The notes beneath the pieces are model-generated. The model was given only the letters and a program-made list of their open reading frames with translations. It was not told where the DNA came from and did no database searches. This document shows positions 63,814-64,000 of a stretch of DNA of 64,000 nt, in pieces. Made by a program: the position numbers and the translations under genes. Numbering within the stretch: the stretch's first letter is position 1; each line of letters starts with the position of its first letter. The stretch spans positions 62,001 through 126,000 of the forward strand of contig JAYKKM010000495.1 of assembly GCA_035772405.1 (NCBI GenBank), written 5' to 3'. The DNA is from Chrysogorgia sp. JL179-B06. Lineage: Eukaryota > Cnidaria > Anthozoa > Scleralcyonacea > Chrysogorgiidae.

Positions 63814-64000
63814 TGCAGGATGGACGAACGGAAGAAAAGGACTTATTCCAGTATCTATCCGATGCCGACTTTCCTAAATTTGGAAAAAGGCCTTCATGGC
63901 AGCAAGCAGTGGAGGCTTTGCAGAGTGAAATGGTCACACATGTTGTCATTGTCAGCAGCAACGCTATTTGAAGTGGAAATTAACAATTGATTGGGAAGGT
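63814..64000. other. No gene seen
   Basis: The last 187 bases show short frames without recognisable similarity. Confidence 0.4.

Noticed and set aside
1..64000. tRNA, rRNA or other structured RNA genes
   Set aside because: None was recognised by eye; covariance-model searches would be needed and were not possible.

Overview
This window is animal (metazoan) DNA made almost entirely of transposable elements nested inside one another. Single genes carry GT/AG introns (an XPG/EXO1-like gene, a SANT-domain gene), and there are BEL/Pao retrotransposons, a chromodomain-integrase Polinton, piggyBac, Penelope and LINE sequence. The mixture and the Polinton gene set fit a marine invertebrate, most likely a cnidarian, but that is inference. 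I see no ordinary housekeeping gene, and I can rule out neither tRNA nor small RNA genes by eye.

Bases 1-11.7 kb are a graveyard: one end of a SANT-domain transposon, two tyrosine-recombinase-like relics, a BEL fragment split by a 901-bp hAT-like element with a perfect 8-bp target duplication, decayed multi-exon ORFs (one DUF6589-like) and an ACGTAACG-type palindromic satellite.

Bases 11,694-37,363 are bounded by 31 perfectly matching bases in inverted orientation. Just inside the left end lies a broken XPG/EXO1-like nuclease gene, and at the right end a SANT-domain gene. This arrangement recalls XPG-encoding Academ transposons. Three later insertions sit inside it: a 481-bp fold-back hAT-like MITE, an 18,134-bp Polinton and a piggyBac transposase gene.

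The Polinton (14,878-33,011) is the centrepiece. It has AG...CT termini, a perfect 6-bp target duplication (CTGATG) and 1,190-bp inverted repeats differing at 6 positions. Genes: a protein-primed B-family polymerase (broken by two 1-nt shifts), small membrane and zinc proteins, a thymidine kinase, a BRO-N/VRR-NUC-like protein, a fibre-like protein, a predicted minor capsid protein, a chromodomain integrase, a membrane-active conserved protein, a major capsid protein split by a precise 189-bp internal inversion, a packaging ATPase and two proteins with N-myristoylation-like starts. Most start codons are preceded by a TATAGTA-like element. No adenovirus-type protease is recognisable. The young ends contrast with at least seven coding lesions, as if the element was defective and moved in trans, or as if its ends were homogenised.

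Bases 37.5-53.9 kb are a Russian doll: BEL element 1 (LTRs plus 5-bp duplication ACAAG) is interrupted by BEL element 2, which is interrupted by unidentified DNA and by a 5'-truncated CR1/L2-like LINE. Bases 53.9-64 kb hold repeats, a broken THAP-domain gene, a nearly intact minus-strand BEL element 3 (gag-protease and pol in one frame separated by a single TAA), a long hairpin and a Penelope-like GIY-YIG fragment.
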